NCBI GenBank assembly: GCA_022226935.1
Contig: CP092081.1
Span: forward strand, 3,385,666-3,449,665
DNA length: 64,000 nucleotides
Origin: Nitrospira sp.
GTDB lineage: Bacteria > Nitrospirota > Nitrospiria > Nitrospirales > Nitrospiraceae
Direction: 5' to 3'
Below are positions 36,328 to 44,706 of the stretch, one piece after another. A program made the position numbers and the translations under genes. The first letter of the stretch is position 1, and each line of letters opens with the position of its first letter. Under the pieces are notes generated by a model. It was not told the DNA's origin. It searched no databases and saw only the letters and a list, made by a program, of their open reading frames with translations.

Positions 36328-36350
36328 CGAGAGCGGTTCTCTCGCTCTTT
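36328..36350 (+). terminator. Short hairpin between FkbM and glycosyltransferase genes
   Basis: CGAGAG (36328-36333) and CTCTCG (36339-36344) form a 6-bp stem with a 5-base loop, followed by CTCTTT. It is too short and T-poor to be a certain terminator. It lies 7 bp past the FkbM stop. The alternative is an incidental repeat of GAGAGCG-like bases. Confidence 0.3.
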
Positions 36351-36372
36351 CGCCGGCTGATCGGAATTTGTG

Positions 36373-37623
36373 ATGCGAATTCTATGGTTGGGGCACAATC
36401 TTGCCTATCCGCCCAAGGGAGGACCGCTCCAGCGAAATTACAATTTGCTGAAGGAGGCGGCTAAGTATCATGAGGTACATGCGCTTGTGTTTGATCAGCC
36501 AGCATCAAGACCGCCTGGAGTTACACCTGAGCATTGCGTGGAAGCGTTGCTGAAATTTTGCGCCAGCGTAGAATGGGTTCCGCTTCCGAAAGATTCTTTT
36601 GGTATTAGTCGTTATTGGCGGGCATTGAGTGGTCTGCTGATAGGCGAACCGTATGAATTTCGTTGGTTACGATCGAAGGAAATGGCGCAACGCCTTCGAC
36701 AACTTGCGGATCGATTTCAATTTGATGTGGTACATGCTGACACACTGGGCTTAGCCCCCTATGTCTCTTTAGTTCCTTCTGCCGGCACTGTGCTGAATCA
36801 TCACGATATTGAGTCAGCACTTGTTCAAAGACGGGCAGCCAGTGAGCCGAGTCTGCTGTGGCGTATGTTCTGGGCACGCGAGGCGGCGAATTTGCTCGCT
36901 GCAGAGCGTTATTGGTGTCCCTTATTCGATGTAAACATGGTGGTGTCTGATGACGAGGGGCAGTTGCTCAAACCTTCTTGCCAAGAAAGTCATATTCGTG
37001 TCGTTCCCAATGGGGTCGATATCGGATATTTCACGCCGCGCGAAGACCCTGGAGGCACTAGACTGTTGTTTTGCGGTCGTCTTGATCAGCTGGCCAATAA
37101 GGGTGCAATCACATTTTTCTTCAATTCCATATGGCCGCAATTGTCTGGCACGGTGAAAAATCTCGAAATCGATGTGGTCGGAAAAAATCCTCCGGCTTGG
37201 TTGTGCGAGTTAAGTCGGCAGGATACTCGTATACACGTGCCTGGGTTTGTGGATGATGTGCGTCCCTATTTCCAGAAGGCCACGATATTCGTTTGCCCTA
37301 TCACCGGTGGGGGAGGGACGCGCTTGAAAATCCTCGATGCCTTGGCGATGGGCATGCCGATAGTGAGCACAACCTTCGCCGCATCTGGTTTGACCTTGCG
37401 GGACGGAACGCATCTCCTTATGGCAGATACCCCCGAGACAATGATCAAGCAAATCCTACGGCTACTGGATGATAAGGATTTGCGGCATCGATTGACTCAA
37501 GAAGCTGTCGATGTTGCCAGGCAGATCTATTCCTGGGATACGATCGGTCGCAGCCTTGTGGCGGCATACGAGGTGGCGGTCGCACGGAAAATGAAAAGGG
37601 CAGAGAAATTTCCCCTGCACTGA
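36373..37623 (+). CDS. Glycosyltransferase family 4, exosortase-locus type
   Basis: A GT-B enzyme of 416 aa. The opening MRILWLGHNLAYPPKGGPLQRNY, kept here to its key part LAYPPKGGP, resembles the PEP-CTERM/EpsH1-associated sugar transferase family. The donor loop is CPITGGGGTRLKILDALAMG with Glu replaced by other residues, as is usual in that subfamily. It probably adds a sugar to the lipid-linked glycan. A GTG at 36370 precedes the ATG at 36373; either may be used. Confidence 0.85.
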   Translation: MRILWLGHNLAYPPKGGPLQRNYNLLKEAAKYHEVHALVFDQPASRPPGVTPEHCVEALLKFCASVEWVPLPKDSFGISRYWRALSGLLIGEPYEFRWLRSKEMAQRLRQLADRFQFDVVHADTLGLAPYVSLVPSAGTVLNHHDIESALVQRRAASEPSLLWRMFWAREAANLLAAERYWCPLFDVNMVVSDDEGQLLKPSCQESHIRVVPNGVDIGYFTPREDPGGTRLLFCGRLDQLANKGAITFFFNSIWPQLSGTVKNLEIDVVGKNPPAWLCELSRQDTRIHVPGFVDDVRPYFQKATIFVCPITGGGGTRLKILDALAMGMPIVSTTFAASGLTLRDGTHLLMADTPETMIKQILRLLDDKDLRHRLTQEAVDVARQIYSWDTIGRSLVAAYEVAVARKMKRAEKFPLH

Positions 37624-37649
37624 TCAAACCGAAAGGTGATCATGAGACT

Positions 37650-38660
37650 ATGACCTCCCGGACACATATACGCATGATTTCAAATTTGCGTCGGCTTGAT
37701 GGAGTGAAAACCGAGCAGTATGAAGCGAACAGTGTATATGCCGGAGAGAAAGAAACCTTCTGGGATGGTATTTGTTTATTCATCCGGGCACATGGCAAGG
37801 ATGTCCTCGTGTTGACAGGAGGAACATGGAGAGTCGTTGGATTCTGTTTAGCGAAATCACTGTGGCCGTTCAGTACATGCAAACTTGTTGCTGTTGACTT
37901 TATTCTATCTCGTCCCCAAGGTTGGAAGCAGTCCATCATAGCCTGGGTAAAGAGACTCTTGCTTCGAAAGACCGATCGGTTCATTCTGCATTTCAAAGAT
38001 ACGAGTGCATACGAAAAGATTTACGGGATTCCTCGCTCCAAATGTGTGTTTGTTCCCTTCAAGGTGAACTATTGGGAGAAGATGGTGCTGGAAGATCAGA
38101 GGCCTGGCATCGAGGAATACGTCTTTACTGCGGGCCGAAGTTACCGGGATTTCCCAACTTTTATCGAAGCCATGCGCAGGGTTGACTATCCGGGGCTTCT
38201 CCTTCACGAAGAAACCACCTTGCTCAAGCGATCGGCCACGGATGTGGATCTTTCGAACCTCCCAAAGAATTTGACGGCAGCAATAAATGAAGGGGAACAA
38301 AGTTGGGTCGAGTATATTCGTCGCGCAAAGATCGTGGTGGTACCGTTATTGCCCAGTACGATGTATGCGCCGGGCCTAAGTTTGTACCTCATGGCGATGG
38401 CGATGAAAAAATGTGTCATCGTTACAGAAGGATTGGCCACCAGAGGTATGTTGAAGGACGAGGCAGTTATCGTGGCACCAAAGGATCCAGAAGCCTTGGC
38501 GGTTGCCATTACACAGGTATGGACCGATGATACCTTGCGTCGTAAAACTGCAGAGTCTGGGAGGCGGTATGCCGAGCGTTGTGGCGGAGAGTCTCGTCTT
38601 CTCTCAGATGTCGTCCGAATTTGCGGCGATCTCTGCATGCGCTCTCACTGCAAACAGTAG
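37650..38660 (+). CDS. Divergent GT-B glycosyltransferase
   Basis: A 336-aa protein lacking the strict GT4 signatures. Visible elements are FTAGRSYRDFPTFIEAM, where GT4 has its donor-domain opening, and YAPGLSLYLMAMAMKKCVIVT, the equivalent of the donor-site loop, with VIVAPKDPEALA after it. I therefore call it a divergent GT-B glycosyltransferase. The N-terminal half is basic and contains two Trp-rich segments. It lies 26 bp after the previous GT. Specificity unknown. Confidence 0.72.
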   Translation: MTSRTHIRMISNLRRLDGVKTEQYEANSVYAGEKETFWDGICLFIRAHGKDVLVLTGGTWRVVGFCLAKSLWPFSTCKLVAVDFILSRPQGWKQSIIAWVKRLLLRKTDRFILHFKDTSAYEKIYGIPRSKCVFVPFKVNYWEKMVLEDQRPGIEEYVFTAGRSYRDFPTFIEAMRRVDYPGLLLHEETTLLKRSATDVDLSNLPKNLTAAINEGEQSWVEYIRRAKIVVVPLLPSTMYAPGLSLYLMAMAMKKCVIVTEGLATRGMLKDEAVIVAPKDPEALAVAITQVWTDDTLRRKTAESGRRYAERCGGESRLLSDVVRICGDLCMRSHCKQ

Positions 38661-38709
38661 TAAAATTTCCTCCAGTTTTTCTGGTGCCTGACGCTTGGAA
38701 AGGTATCTT

Positions 38710-39225
38710 GTGAAAGAGATAAAACTGCATTTTGGCTGTGGAAAGTCAGTTCTTCCAGGATACACAGGGGTTGATCTGAGTCCTCAGTCGGGGGTCAGCG
38801 TCGTATGTGACCTTGCCAAAGATTATTGGCCCTTTGCAGATTCCAGTGTTGATGCCTGTGCGTTACACAATTTACTCGAGCACCTCCCTGACACGATTCA
38901 CGTGATGGAGGAGTTGTGGCGAGTGACGAAACCTGGAGGAGTGGTACATATTCAGGTTCCATACTACAACTCCGCCGGAGCCTTTCAGGATCCCACCCAT
39001 GTAAAGTTTTTTACGGAACGGACGTTTGATTATTTTACGGTGGATGGAACGACAGAGCTCAGCCACTATAACTACTATTCCCACGCACGGTTCGAGATAG
39101 TCAGGCTTGATTTCCATCAGCGTACATGGCTCAAACGATTGCCGAGGCGCGCTCAAATATTTCTAGGTCACCATCTGGCAACCATTCAGGCGCTTGATGT
39201 GATCCTCAAAGCAGTCAAAGTCTGA
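38710..39225 (+). CDS. Small class I SAM-dependent methyltransferase
   Basis: A 171-aa methyltransferase domain. IKLHFGCGKSVLPGYTGVDL is the SAM-binding region, with FGCG as the key glycine loop. ACALHNLLEHLPD and RVTKPGGVVHIQVPY are motifs II and III. The GTG at 38710 is preferred to the TTG at 38695 because the homologous region begins just after it. It ends the + strand polysaccharide operon; the next gene is convergent with only 41 bp between the two stops. Target unknown. Confidence 0.82.
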   Translation: MKEIKLHFGCGKSVLPGYTGVDLSPQSGVSVVCDLAKDYWPFADSSVDACALHNLLEHLPDTIHVMEELWRVTKPGGVVHIQVPYYNSAGAFQDPTHVKFFTERTFDYFTVDGTTELSHYNYYSHARFEIVRLDFHQRTWLKRLPRRAQIFLGHHLATIQALDVILKAVKV

Positions 39226-39266
39226 GTCTCACTCAATTGATAAGTTTCTTGAGGTTGACGGTTCAC

Positions 39267-40160
39267 CTAGGGAGTAGTGACGCTTCTTAATGTTGGCGTT
39301 TGTGGTGGGCCTGGAGGTTGGTCCGTGCTGCTCCCACCGGGAATTGAAACATGCAGATGGTCAATGAAATGACTCCAGTTCACAGATGGCACAGGGTTAA
39401 CAGTGCCATCCCATGTTTCAGACCAGACCCACTCATTGAGGCCAAGGGACGAGAGGTTCATGTTGGTATAGTTGCCAGCTGGAGCACCATTGACCCACCA
39501 GCGAACAATGCCGTCTCGTGAAGTATTCGTCGAACTCGATTTAAGATAGACTTCTAATTTAAACCATGTGCCTGCAGGAACAACTTGCGCTGAGCCGACA
39601 TTCGGAAAACATGTCAGCCCGGCCGCATCGCCTCCACACGTGTGACCATTGTTTACATTTCCAGAATTGTGACCGAAAAATATGAATGACGGCGAGCCAG
39701 CCGAATTTCCACCCCCTGGGCCTCCCATCATGCCGAAGAATCCGTTTGACGCGGGGCCGCGCACAAAGAATAGCTTGTTCGCAACTTGTCGACCAAAAAA
39801 CTCTGGATTTGTTCTCCACATCAACCCGACGTACATCTCTCGATAGACTTGCGGTGTCACGTAATTGAGCTGCATACCGCCCGATGAATTTCCTGCATAG
39901 ATAGTCGATTTCACCACATTGCCAGGCGAGATGGGCGCGGATGAATCTGATGTAATCTGTGACGATGAGTAAGCATCAAGAATGCCGCAGCTCTGCACGC
40001 TATTAAATGGACAATCCAGAACGACGTTTGCACCCGCCGGTTCATTTGTCCAGACCCCAGCTGCCTGGGTCTGTGTAGTGGTGAACCCGAAAGTTACGGT
40101 CAGCAGGGCCACAATGGTAGCCAACCTCTTGGAGGCGTGAAGTGTTGCGTTGCCGTCCAT
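39267..40160 (-). CDS. Secreted beta-sandwich, polysaccharide-lyase-like protein
   Basis: The only confident minus-strand gene. The ATG at 40160 follows AGAGGA with good spacing; the longer frame from 40208 is less likely. Residues 1-34 form a Sec signal peptide (hydrophobic ATIVALLTVTFGFTTTQTQA, cut near QA-AG). The rest of this 297-aa protein is Gly/Ser/Asn/Trp-rich with blocks MYVGLMWRTNPEF, GTWFKLEVYL and GIVRWWVNGAPAGNY, which resemble concanavalin-like polysaccharide lyase or lectin jelly-rolls. Four cysteines could pair in the periplasm or outside. No PEP-CTERM sorting tail is present. It may trim or bind the polysaccharide made by the cluster; enzymatic activity is unproven. Confidence 0.68.
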   Translation of the reverse strand: MDGNATLHASKRLATIVALLTVTFGFTTTQTQAAGVWTNEPAGANVVLDCPFNSVQSCGILDAYSSSQITSDSSAPISPGNVVKSTIYAGNSSGGMQLNYVTPQVYREMYVGLMWRTNPEFFGRQVANKLFFVRGPASNGFFGMMGGPGGGNSAGSPSFIFFGHNSGNVNNGHTCGGDAAGLTCFPNVGSAQVVPAGTWFKLEVYLKSSSTNTSRDGIVRWWVNGAPAGNYTNMNLSSLGLNEWVWSETWDGTVNPVPSVNWSHFIDHLHVSIPGGSSTDQPPGPPQTPTLRSVTTP

Positions 40161-40209
40161 GCTTGTCCTCTTGTTCGTCGTGAGAATGTGGGTGGTTACT
40201 GTGGTCATG

Positions 40210-40380
40210 CGATCGGTCTATTGATACTACAGTGGCACCAGGGGTAGCTGAGACTACGGAAGCTAATTCACGTCCTGAAGAAATGCCCGCTCCGTTGTTA
40301 GGATGAGCAAGATCAGTGCCTGCAGCATTCAAAACGGTCCTACCATACAATAGCCTTCCTAAGCTTGCAAATGGTTTCAT
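40210..40380 (-). pseudogene. Possible 5' remnant of a secreted beta-helix protein
   Basis: Upstream of the lyase-like gene a minus-strand frame begins with ATG at 40380 (MKPFASLGRLL) and includes GRELASVVSATPGATVVSI. That last block resembles the first turn of right-handed parallel beta-helix proteins, where a conserved PG.dL..vv...PG.tv. pattern occurs. After about 57 residues the frame becomes His/Asp-rich and runs into the lyase-like gene in another frame, so it looks truncated. It may be a decayed gene start or a chance frame. Confidence 0.25.
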
Positions 40381-40761
40381 GATTCTTTGGGGCTCGACTG
40401 AGTCATTGCTATGAGGAAAGCAATCCCGCCAGAACCCTTAGTGTGTGTATGAGAGGACAGCCTCGGCCAAAATCGTTCCTTGCGGGCACATAGTGGTCTG
40501 GCAGCAAGAGGCAGCCGGTGTGGCAGGATGCAACTCCGGTGAACTGGAATGCCTCAGTGAGTAGAGGTGAGGATGACTTCTTGATGTGAGGCCTCCTCTC
40601 CTTCTTGAGTGTGAGGAATCTATCGTGACTTTGCTGGGTGCCGGCAAACGAAACAAATCCCTGCACGATGCTCATGGGAAATCGTTGACGGATCGGCGAT
40701 ATTCTGCCATTCTTTTTTCAACATTGACCGGGTGGTGCGGGAGACTGACAAGGGGAGTGAC
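40381..40761 (+). other. Intergenic region before the nucleotide-sugar dehydrogenase
   Basis: About 380 bp without a supported gene. It should contain the promoter of the + strand dehydrogenase and possibly that of the minus-strand secreted gene. A TTGACG occurs at about 40686-40691 but no convincing -10 box lies at the right distance. A weak 6-bp stem (ATTGCT/AGCAAT, 40405-40424) is present. No riboswitch consensus that I know is recognisable. Confidence 0.4.
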
Positions 40762-42057
40762 ATGGCCAAGAAGATGCAGCGGCAGATTGCAGTAGTGGGA
40801 TTGGGATATGTCGGATTGCCGATAGCGGTGGCGTTCGGCAAGTCTGCGCCGGTCATCGGGTTCGATATCAACAAGACGAAGATCGATGAGTTGCGCAAAG
40901 GTGTAGATCGGACAGGAGAGGTCTCGCCGCAGGACTTGAAATCCAGTCGAGTCCGCTACACCTGTGAGCCGAGCGATCTGAAGACGGCAGATTTTATTAT
41001 CGTCGCGGTGCCGACTCCAATTAATGATGCGCTTCAGCCCGATCTCACCGCCTTAAAGAAGGCCTCTGAACTCATCGGCGCGAATCTTTCCCCCGGCGCC
41101 ATCGTCGTCTATGAATCGACGGTGTACCCCGGTGCCACCGAAGAAGACTGTCTGCCGATTCTCGAAAAAGCCTCTGGAATGAAGAGCGGCATCGACTTCA
41201 AGATCGGATATTCGCCGGAGCGCATCAATCCAGGCGATAAGGAACATACGCTTGAGCGCATCATCAAGGTTGTCTCTGCGCAGGATGAAGAGTCACTGGA
41301 AATTGTCGCCCAGACATACGGGCTGGTGGTCAAGGCCGGAATTCATCGAGCGTCCAGCATCAAGGTGGCAGAAGCGGCGAAGGTGATCGAAAATACGCAG
41401 CGAGACTTGAATATCGCCCTCATGAACGAACTGGCCTTGATTTTTCACCGCTTAGGAATTGATACGCGATCAGTTCTGGAGGCGGCCGGAACAAAGTGGA
41501 ACTTTTTGAAATTCAATCCGGGGTTGGTCGGAGGACATTGTATAGGGGTAGATCCCTATTACCTGACCGCTAAAGCCGAATCAGTAGGGTATCACCCAGA
41601 AGTCATCCTGGCCGGCCGGCGAATCAACAACAGCATGGGGAAATATGTCGCCGAACAAACCATGAAGCTGTTGAGCCAGGTCGAACGACCCGTCAGTGAT
41701 TTACGTGTCGGCGTGCTCGGGCTGACCTTCAAAGAAAATGTTCCGGATCTGCGGAATAGCAAGGTGCCGGACATCATCAATGAATTGAAAGAGTATGGGA
41801 TTCAGGTTGTCGTCCACGATCCGCTCGCTGAGCATGAGGAAGCAGTGGGTGAGTATGGACTTCGCCTATCGTCCTGGGACCAGCTAAAACAGCTTGATTG
41901 CATTATCCTGGCGGTGGCGCACCGCGAATATTTGCGCATGAGTGTTCCGGAGTTGCTTAAACCGTTGCGGAAGCAACGCAACAATGTTGTGGTTGATGTG
42001 AAGAGTGTGTTGAGTCCGGAGACCCTGCCGGGGTCTGTGAAATATTGGCGGCTGTAG
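40762..42057 (+). CDS. tviB: UDP-N-acetyl-hexosamine 6-dehydrogenase, TviB/WbpO type
   Basis: A 431-aa nucleotide-sugar dehydrogenase. NAD-binding GLGYVGLP lies at residues 13-20, TGEVSP near residue 53 is typical of the TviB/WbpO subgroup, and the catalytic Cys260 sits in GGHCIGVDPYYL. These enzymes oxidise UDP-GlcNAc or UDP-GalNAc to the uronic acid in two steps. AGGGGAG at 40751-40757 precedes the ATG at 40762, so the longer frame from 40732 is not used. It has its own upstream gap and may belong to the polysaccharide system although it lies beyond the minus-strand gene. Confidence 0.92.
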   Translation: MAKKMQRQIAVVGLGYVGLPIAVAFGKSAPVIGFDINKTKIDELRKGVDRTGEVSPQDLKSSRVRYTCEPSDLKTADFIIVAVPTPINDALQPDLTALKKASELIGANLSPGAIVVYESTVYPGATEEDCLPILEKASGMKSGIDFKIGYSPERINPGDKEHTLERIIKVVSAQDEESLEIVAQTYGLVVKAGIHRASSIKVAEAAKVIENTQRDLNIALMNELALIFHRLGIDTRSVLEAAGTKWNFLKFNPGLVGGHCIGVDPYYLTAKAESVGYHPEVILAGRRINNSMGKYVAEQTMKLLSQVERPVSDLRVGVLGLTFKENVPDLRNSKVPDIINELKEYGIQVVVHDPLAEHEEAVGEYGLRLSSWDQLKQLDCIILAVAHREYLRMSVPELLKPLRKQRNNVVVDVKSVLSPETLPGSVKYWRL

Positions 42058-42198
42058 GCCGCTCCGATTGGTCGGGGGTGAGTTCACTGCTCTTGCTGGA
42101 TAGACCCTGTTTTCTCCTGAGGGATACCTTTCCAGAAACCGAAGCAGTATCCGGTCTCCAAGGTTTTCTTCCTCCTGAATAACCCCAACAGCTAATGA

Positions 42199-42230
42199 CT
42201 CGTCTCATACCTGCCGAAACAGGTATGAGA
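42199..42230. promoter_or_regulatory. Perfect 13-bp inverted repeat before the secretin gene
   Basis: CGTCTCATACCTG (42199-42211) and its exact reverse complement (42218-42230) are separated by CCGAAA. As RNA this is a very stable 13-bp hairpin. There is no T run after it, so it is not a classical intrinsic terminator on the + strand. It lies about 140 bp after the dehydrogenase stop and about 100 bp before the secretin start, and may be an operator, an mRNA stabiliser or a factor-dependent terminator. Confidence 0.6.
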
Positions 42231-42327
42231 CGGGACTCTCGTGCGCATCGTCCAAAGCGAGAAACTGATTGTCGCGTGTGTGTCAGTTTGGTATACCAAA
42301 GAGGTTGTAACCTTGTTGATCAGATAT

Positions 42328-44706
42328 ATGCTGTTATCCTTCCCTCCCACACGCATCATCATCGAAGGTAATCGACTTCGCCGGCTAGCCATGGCTGTCA
42401 GCGGGTGGGCATGCTGTCTGGCGTTGGCTGCCTGCGGTACCTTTGCGTCTCCCGACGTCAAACGCGGGGACCAGCATCTCGCGGCAGGAAATTGGGAAGA
42501 GGCGAGCGTTGCGTATCGGCAGGCACTCAAAGACGATCCCTTCGAGCCCTCGCTCCAAAACAAGTATCGCATTTCGAGAGAACGTGCCGCCGCGGCGCAT
42601 GATGAACGTGGCCGACAATTATTGAAGGATCGCCAATTCGAGCAGGCCGCCGAGGAGTTCAAGCGGGCTCTCACGATTGAACCGACAAGCAAGGAATTCG
42701 AAGCAGGCTTGACCGAGGCGCTGCGATTGAAAGAATCGCGTGACCGATTTCGGGAAGCGGAACGTTTAGCGCAGTTGGGGCGCGTCACCGAAGCCATGAC
42801 CGGCTATATGCGCGCCGTCGAGTTGGATCCCACCTATAAGGATGCGCTCGAAGGCGTCGCCCGTCTGTCCGCTGATCAGCATGCTGCCGATCGTGATAAT
42901 CGGCAGAAGCAGCCGGTGACGCTGCAGTTTCGCAATGCCGGGCTGAAAGAAGTCGTGGAAGCCCTGGGTAAGGCGGCCCACGTCAATTTCGTGTTCGATA
43001 AGGATGTGCGAAACGACCCAATCACCGTCTCCCTCGAAGAGAAACCGTTTGACGAAGCGTTGTCCCTGGTATTGAACAGCAATAGCCTGTTTGCACAAAA
43101 GGCGGGTGAGACGCTGTTCATTATCAGTCCCAACACCAAGCAGAAGCAGGAACAGTATCAGGATCTGATGATCCGGACCTTTTATCTCTCGTCGGCCAAG
43201 GCGAAAGATATGGTGGCGCTGCTGAAGTCCATGCTGGATGTGAAGCACATCCACGGAAATGAGGCGCTTAACACGATCGTGGTGCGTGATCAACCGGAAA
43301 AGGTGGAACTGGCTGAAAAAATCATCCAGGCCAACGACCGCGAAGATTCCGAGGTGCTGTTCGATGTCGAAGTGCTCGAGGTGAACCGGACGGTCGATCA
43401 GCAGTACGGGCTGAATTATCCCAAGCAGATCGCCGCTGGGCTCGTTCCTCCCGGATTTACCAGCACGATCGCCGGCGACCTGGCGCAGCAATTTACCTAT
43501 CGAAATTTGGCCAGCTTGGGGCAGGACAGTTACCTGTTCAAAGTCCCCACGAACGTGCAATTGGACTTCTTTAAGCAGATCACGGACGCCAAAACTCTCG
43601 CCGCGCCGAAAGTGCGCGTGCTGAATAATAAGAAGGCGGAAGTGAACATCGGCGATAAGCAACCGATTCTGTTGTCGACCACCAACGTGTTGCCGGGGCA
43701 GGCCGCGACCGGCGCGGTGCCGACCACCTCGACGGTGACGTCGATTGAATTCCGCGACACCGGCGTGAAGCTCACGGTGGAACCGAACATTCACCTCGCG
43801 AACGAGCTGTCTTTGAAGATGAAAATTGAGGTGATCCGCCTGGGTGACACCGTCCTGCTGCAACAATCTCCACCGATCACGCAGTTCAAGTTCGGGAATC
43901 GCTCGGCAGAGACCATGCTGAACGTGCGTGATGGAGAAACCATCATCCTGGGCGGGTTGCTCCAAGAAGAGGATCGTCGCACCAAGGTCACCATTCCGTG
44001 GCTTGGCGACATTCCGTATCTGGGAAATCTTCTGAGTTCCTTCAAGACTCAGCGGGTGACGACCGAAGTGATCCTGACCATTACTCCGCATATCGTCAAT
44101 TCGCTGCGCATTCCCGGGCCTCAAGGGCAGGCGTTTTGGTCAGGAACTGAGTCCGTGTACGCCACTGCACCATTATTTGCTATGCAACCGAAGCCGATTT
44201 CGGCGCGGGTGGCGGTCCCGGCGGCTTCCGGATCGGCCATTGAGAAAAGCGGGTCGAAGAAATCAAACATGAATGCCGCGAGTTCAGACGCGGCGTCGCC
44301 CCGACTTCAGCTGTCGATACAGCCTGCGGACGCCACAGTTCAGATGGAGAAAGAGATTCGTGTGGATGTGGTGGCGACTCAGGCTCAGGGGTTCGATACG
44401 GAGACGTTCACTCTGGAGTTTGACCCGAAGATTCTCGAGTTTCGAGATGCGACCCTCGGGGAAGTGTTGGGAACCGAAGCCGGTAAAGCGCCGGTGGCGG
44501 CGACATCATCCTCCACGGAGGGCATTGTCGAGCTGCGGTTGCACCGCTCTGCGACTGCCACCAAAGATGAAGGCCGCCTGCTGCGATTGACCTTCCTCGC
44601 CAAATCCCCGGGCGTCTCGCCCGTGCGGCTGCAGATGGCCAAACATCCAGGCCAAGACGTCCCGGAGGGAACGGGCGAAGCCTCAGGAGTGGTGAGAGTG
44701 CGGTGA
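42328..44706 (+). CDS. gspD: TPR-secretin-cohesin lipoprotein, GspD-like
   Basis: The outer-membrane channel of a type II secretion/type IV pilus-like machine, 792 aa. A lipoprotein signal ends at Cys36 (ALAAC). TPR-like repeats fill residues about 40-190, a secretin N0/STN domain about 200-270, an N1 domain to about 345, and the secretin core about 410-590 with VRVLNNKKAEVNIGDKQP and WLGDIPYLGNLLS. The tail (about 660-790) looks like a cohesin-type beta-sandwich (QPADATVQ, FDPKILEF). The ATG at 42328 gives a basic signal n-region; 42391 lacks one, and the GTG at 42241 is also open. The stop overlaps the next start (GTGA). The lipid anchor may make a separate pilotin unnecessary. Confidence 0.9.
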   Translation: MLLSFPPTRIIIEGNRLRRLAMAVSGWACCLALAACGTFASPDVKRGDQHLAAGNWEEASVAYRQALKDDPFEPSLQNKYRISRERAAAAHDERGRQLLKDRQFEQAAEEFKRALTIEPTSKEFEAGLTEALRLKESRDRFREAERLAQLGRVTEAMTGYMRAVELDPTYKDALEGVARLSADQHAADRDNRQKQPVTLQFRNAGLKEVVEALGKAAHVNFVFDKDVRNDPITVSLEEKPFDEALSLVLNSNSLFAQKAGETLFIISPNTKQKQEQYQDLMIRTFYLSSAKAKDMVALLKSMLDVKHIHGNEALNTIVVRDQPEKVELAEKIIQANDREDSEVLFDVEVLEVNRTVDQQYGLNYPKQIAAGLVPPGFTSTIAGDLAQQFTYRNLASLGQDSYLFKVPTNVQLDFFKQITDAKTLAAPKVRVLNNKKAEVNIGDKQPILLSTTNVLPGQAATGAVPTTSTVTSIEFRDTGVKLTVEPNIHLANELSLKMKIEVIRLGDTVLLQQSPPITQFKFGNRSAETMLNVRDGETIILGGLLQEEDRRTKVTIPWLGDIPYLGNLLSSFKTQRVTTEVILTITPHIVNSLRIPGPQGQAFWSGTESVYATAPLFAMQPKPISARVAVPAASGSAIEKSGSKKSNMNAASSDAASPRLQLSIQPADATVQMEKEIRVDVVATQAQGFDTETFTLEFDPKILEFRDATLGEVLGTEAGKAPVAATSSSTEGIVELRLHRSATATKDEGRLLRLTFLAKSPGVSPVRLQMAKHPGQDVPEGTGEASGVVRVR

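Noticed and set aside
39267-39330. PEP-CTERM-type sorting signal at the end of the minus-strand secreted protein
   Set aside because: The C-terminus is Pro/Thr-rich and lacks the PEP motif, a hydrophobic helix and a basic end.
40234-40250. sigma-54-like TGGCAC...GC pattern near the secreted gene
   Set aside because: The spacing between the GG and GC elements is one base too long and the -12 element is poor.
42766-44124. 452-codon open frame on the minus strand inside the secretin gene
   Set aside because: It is the antiphase shadow of a strongly supported secretin. The translation is His/Gln/Arg-rich with no domain and no ribosome-binding site.
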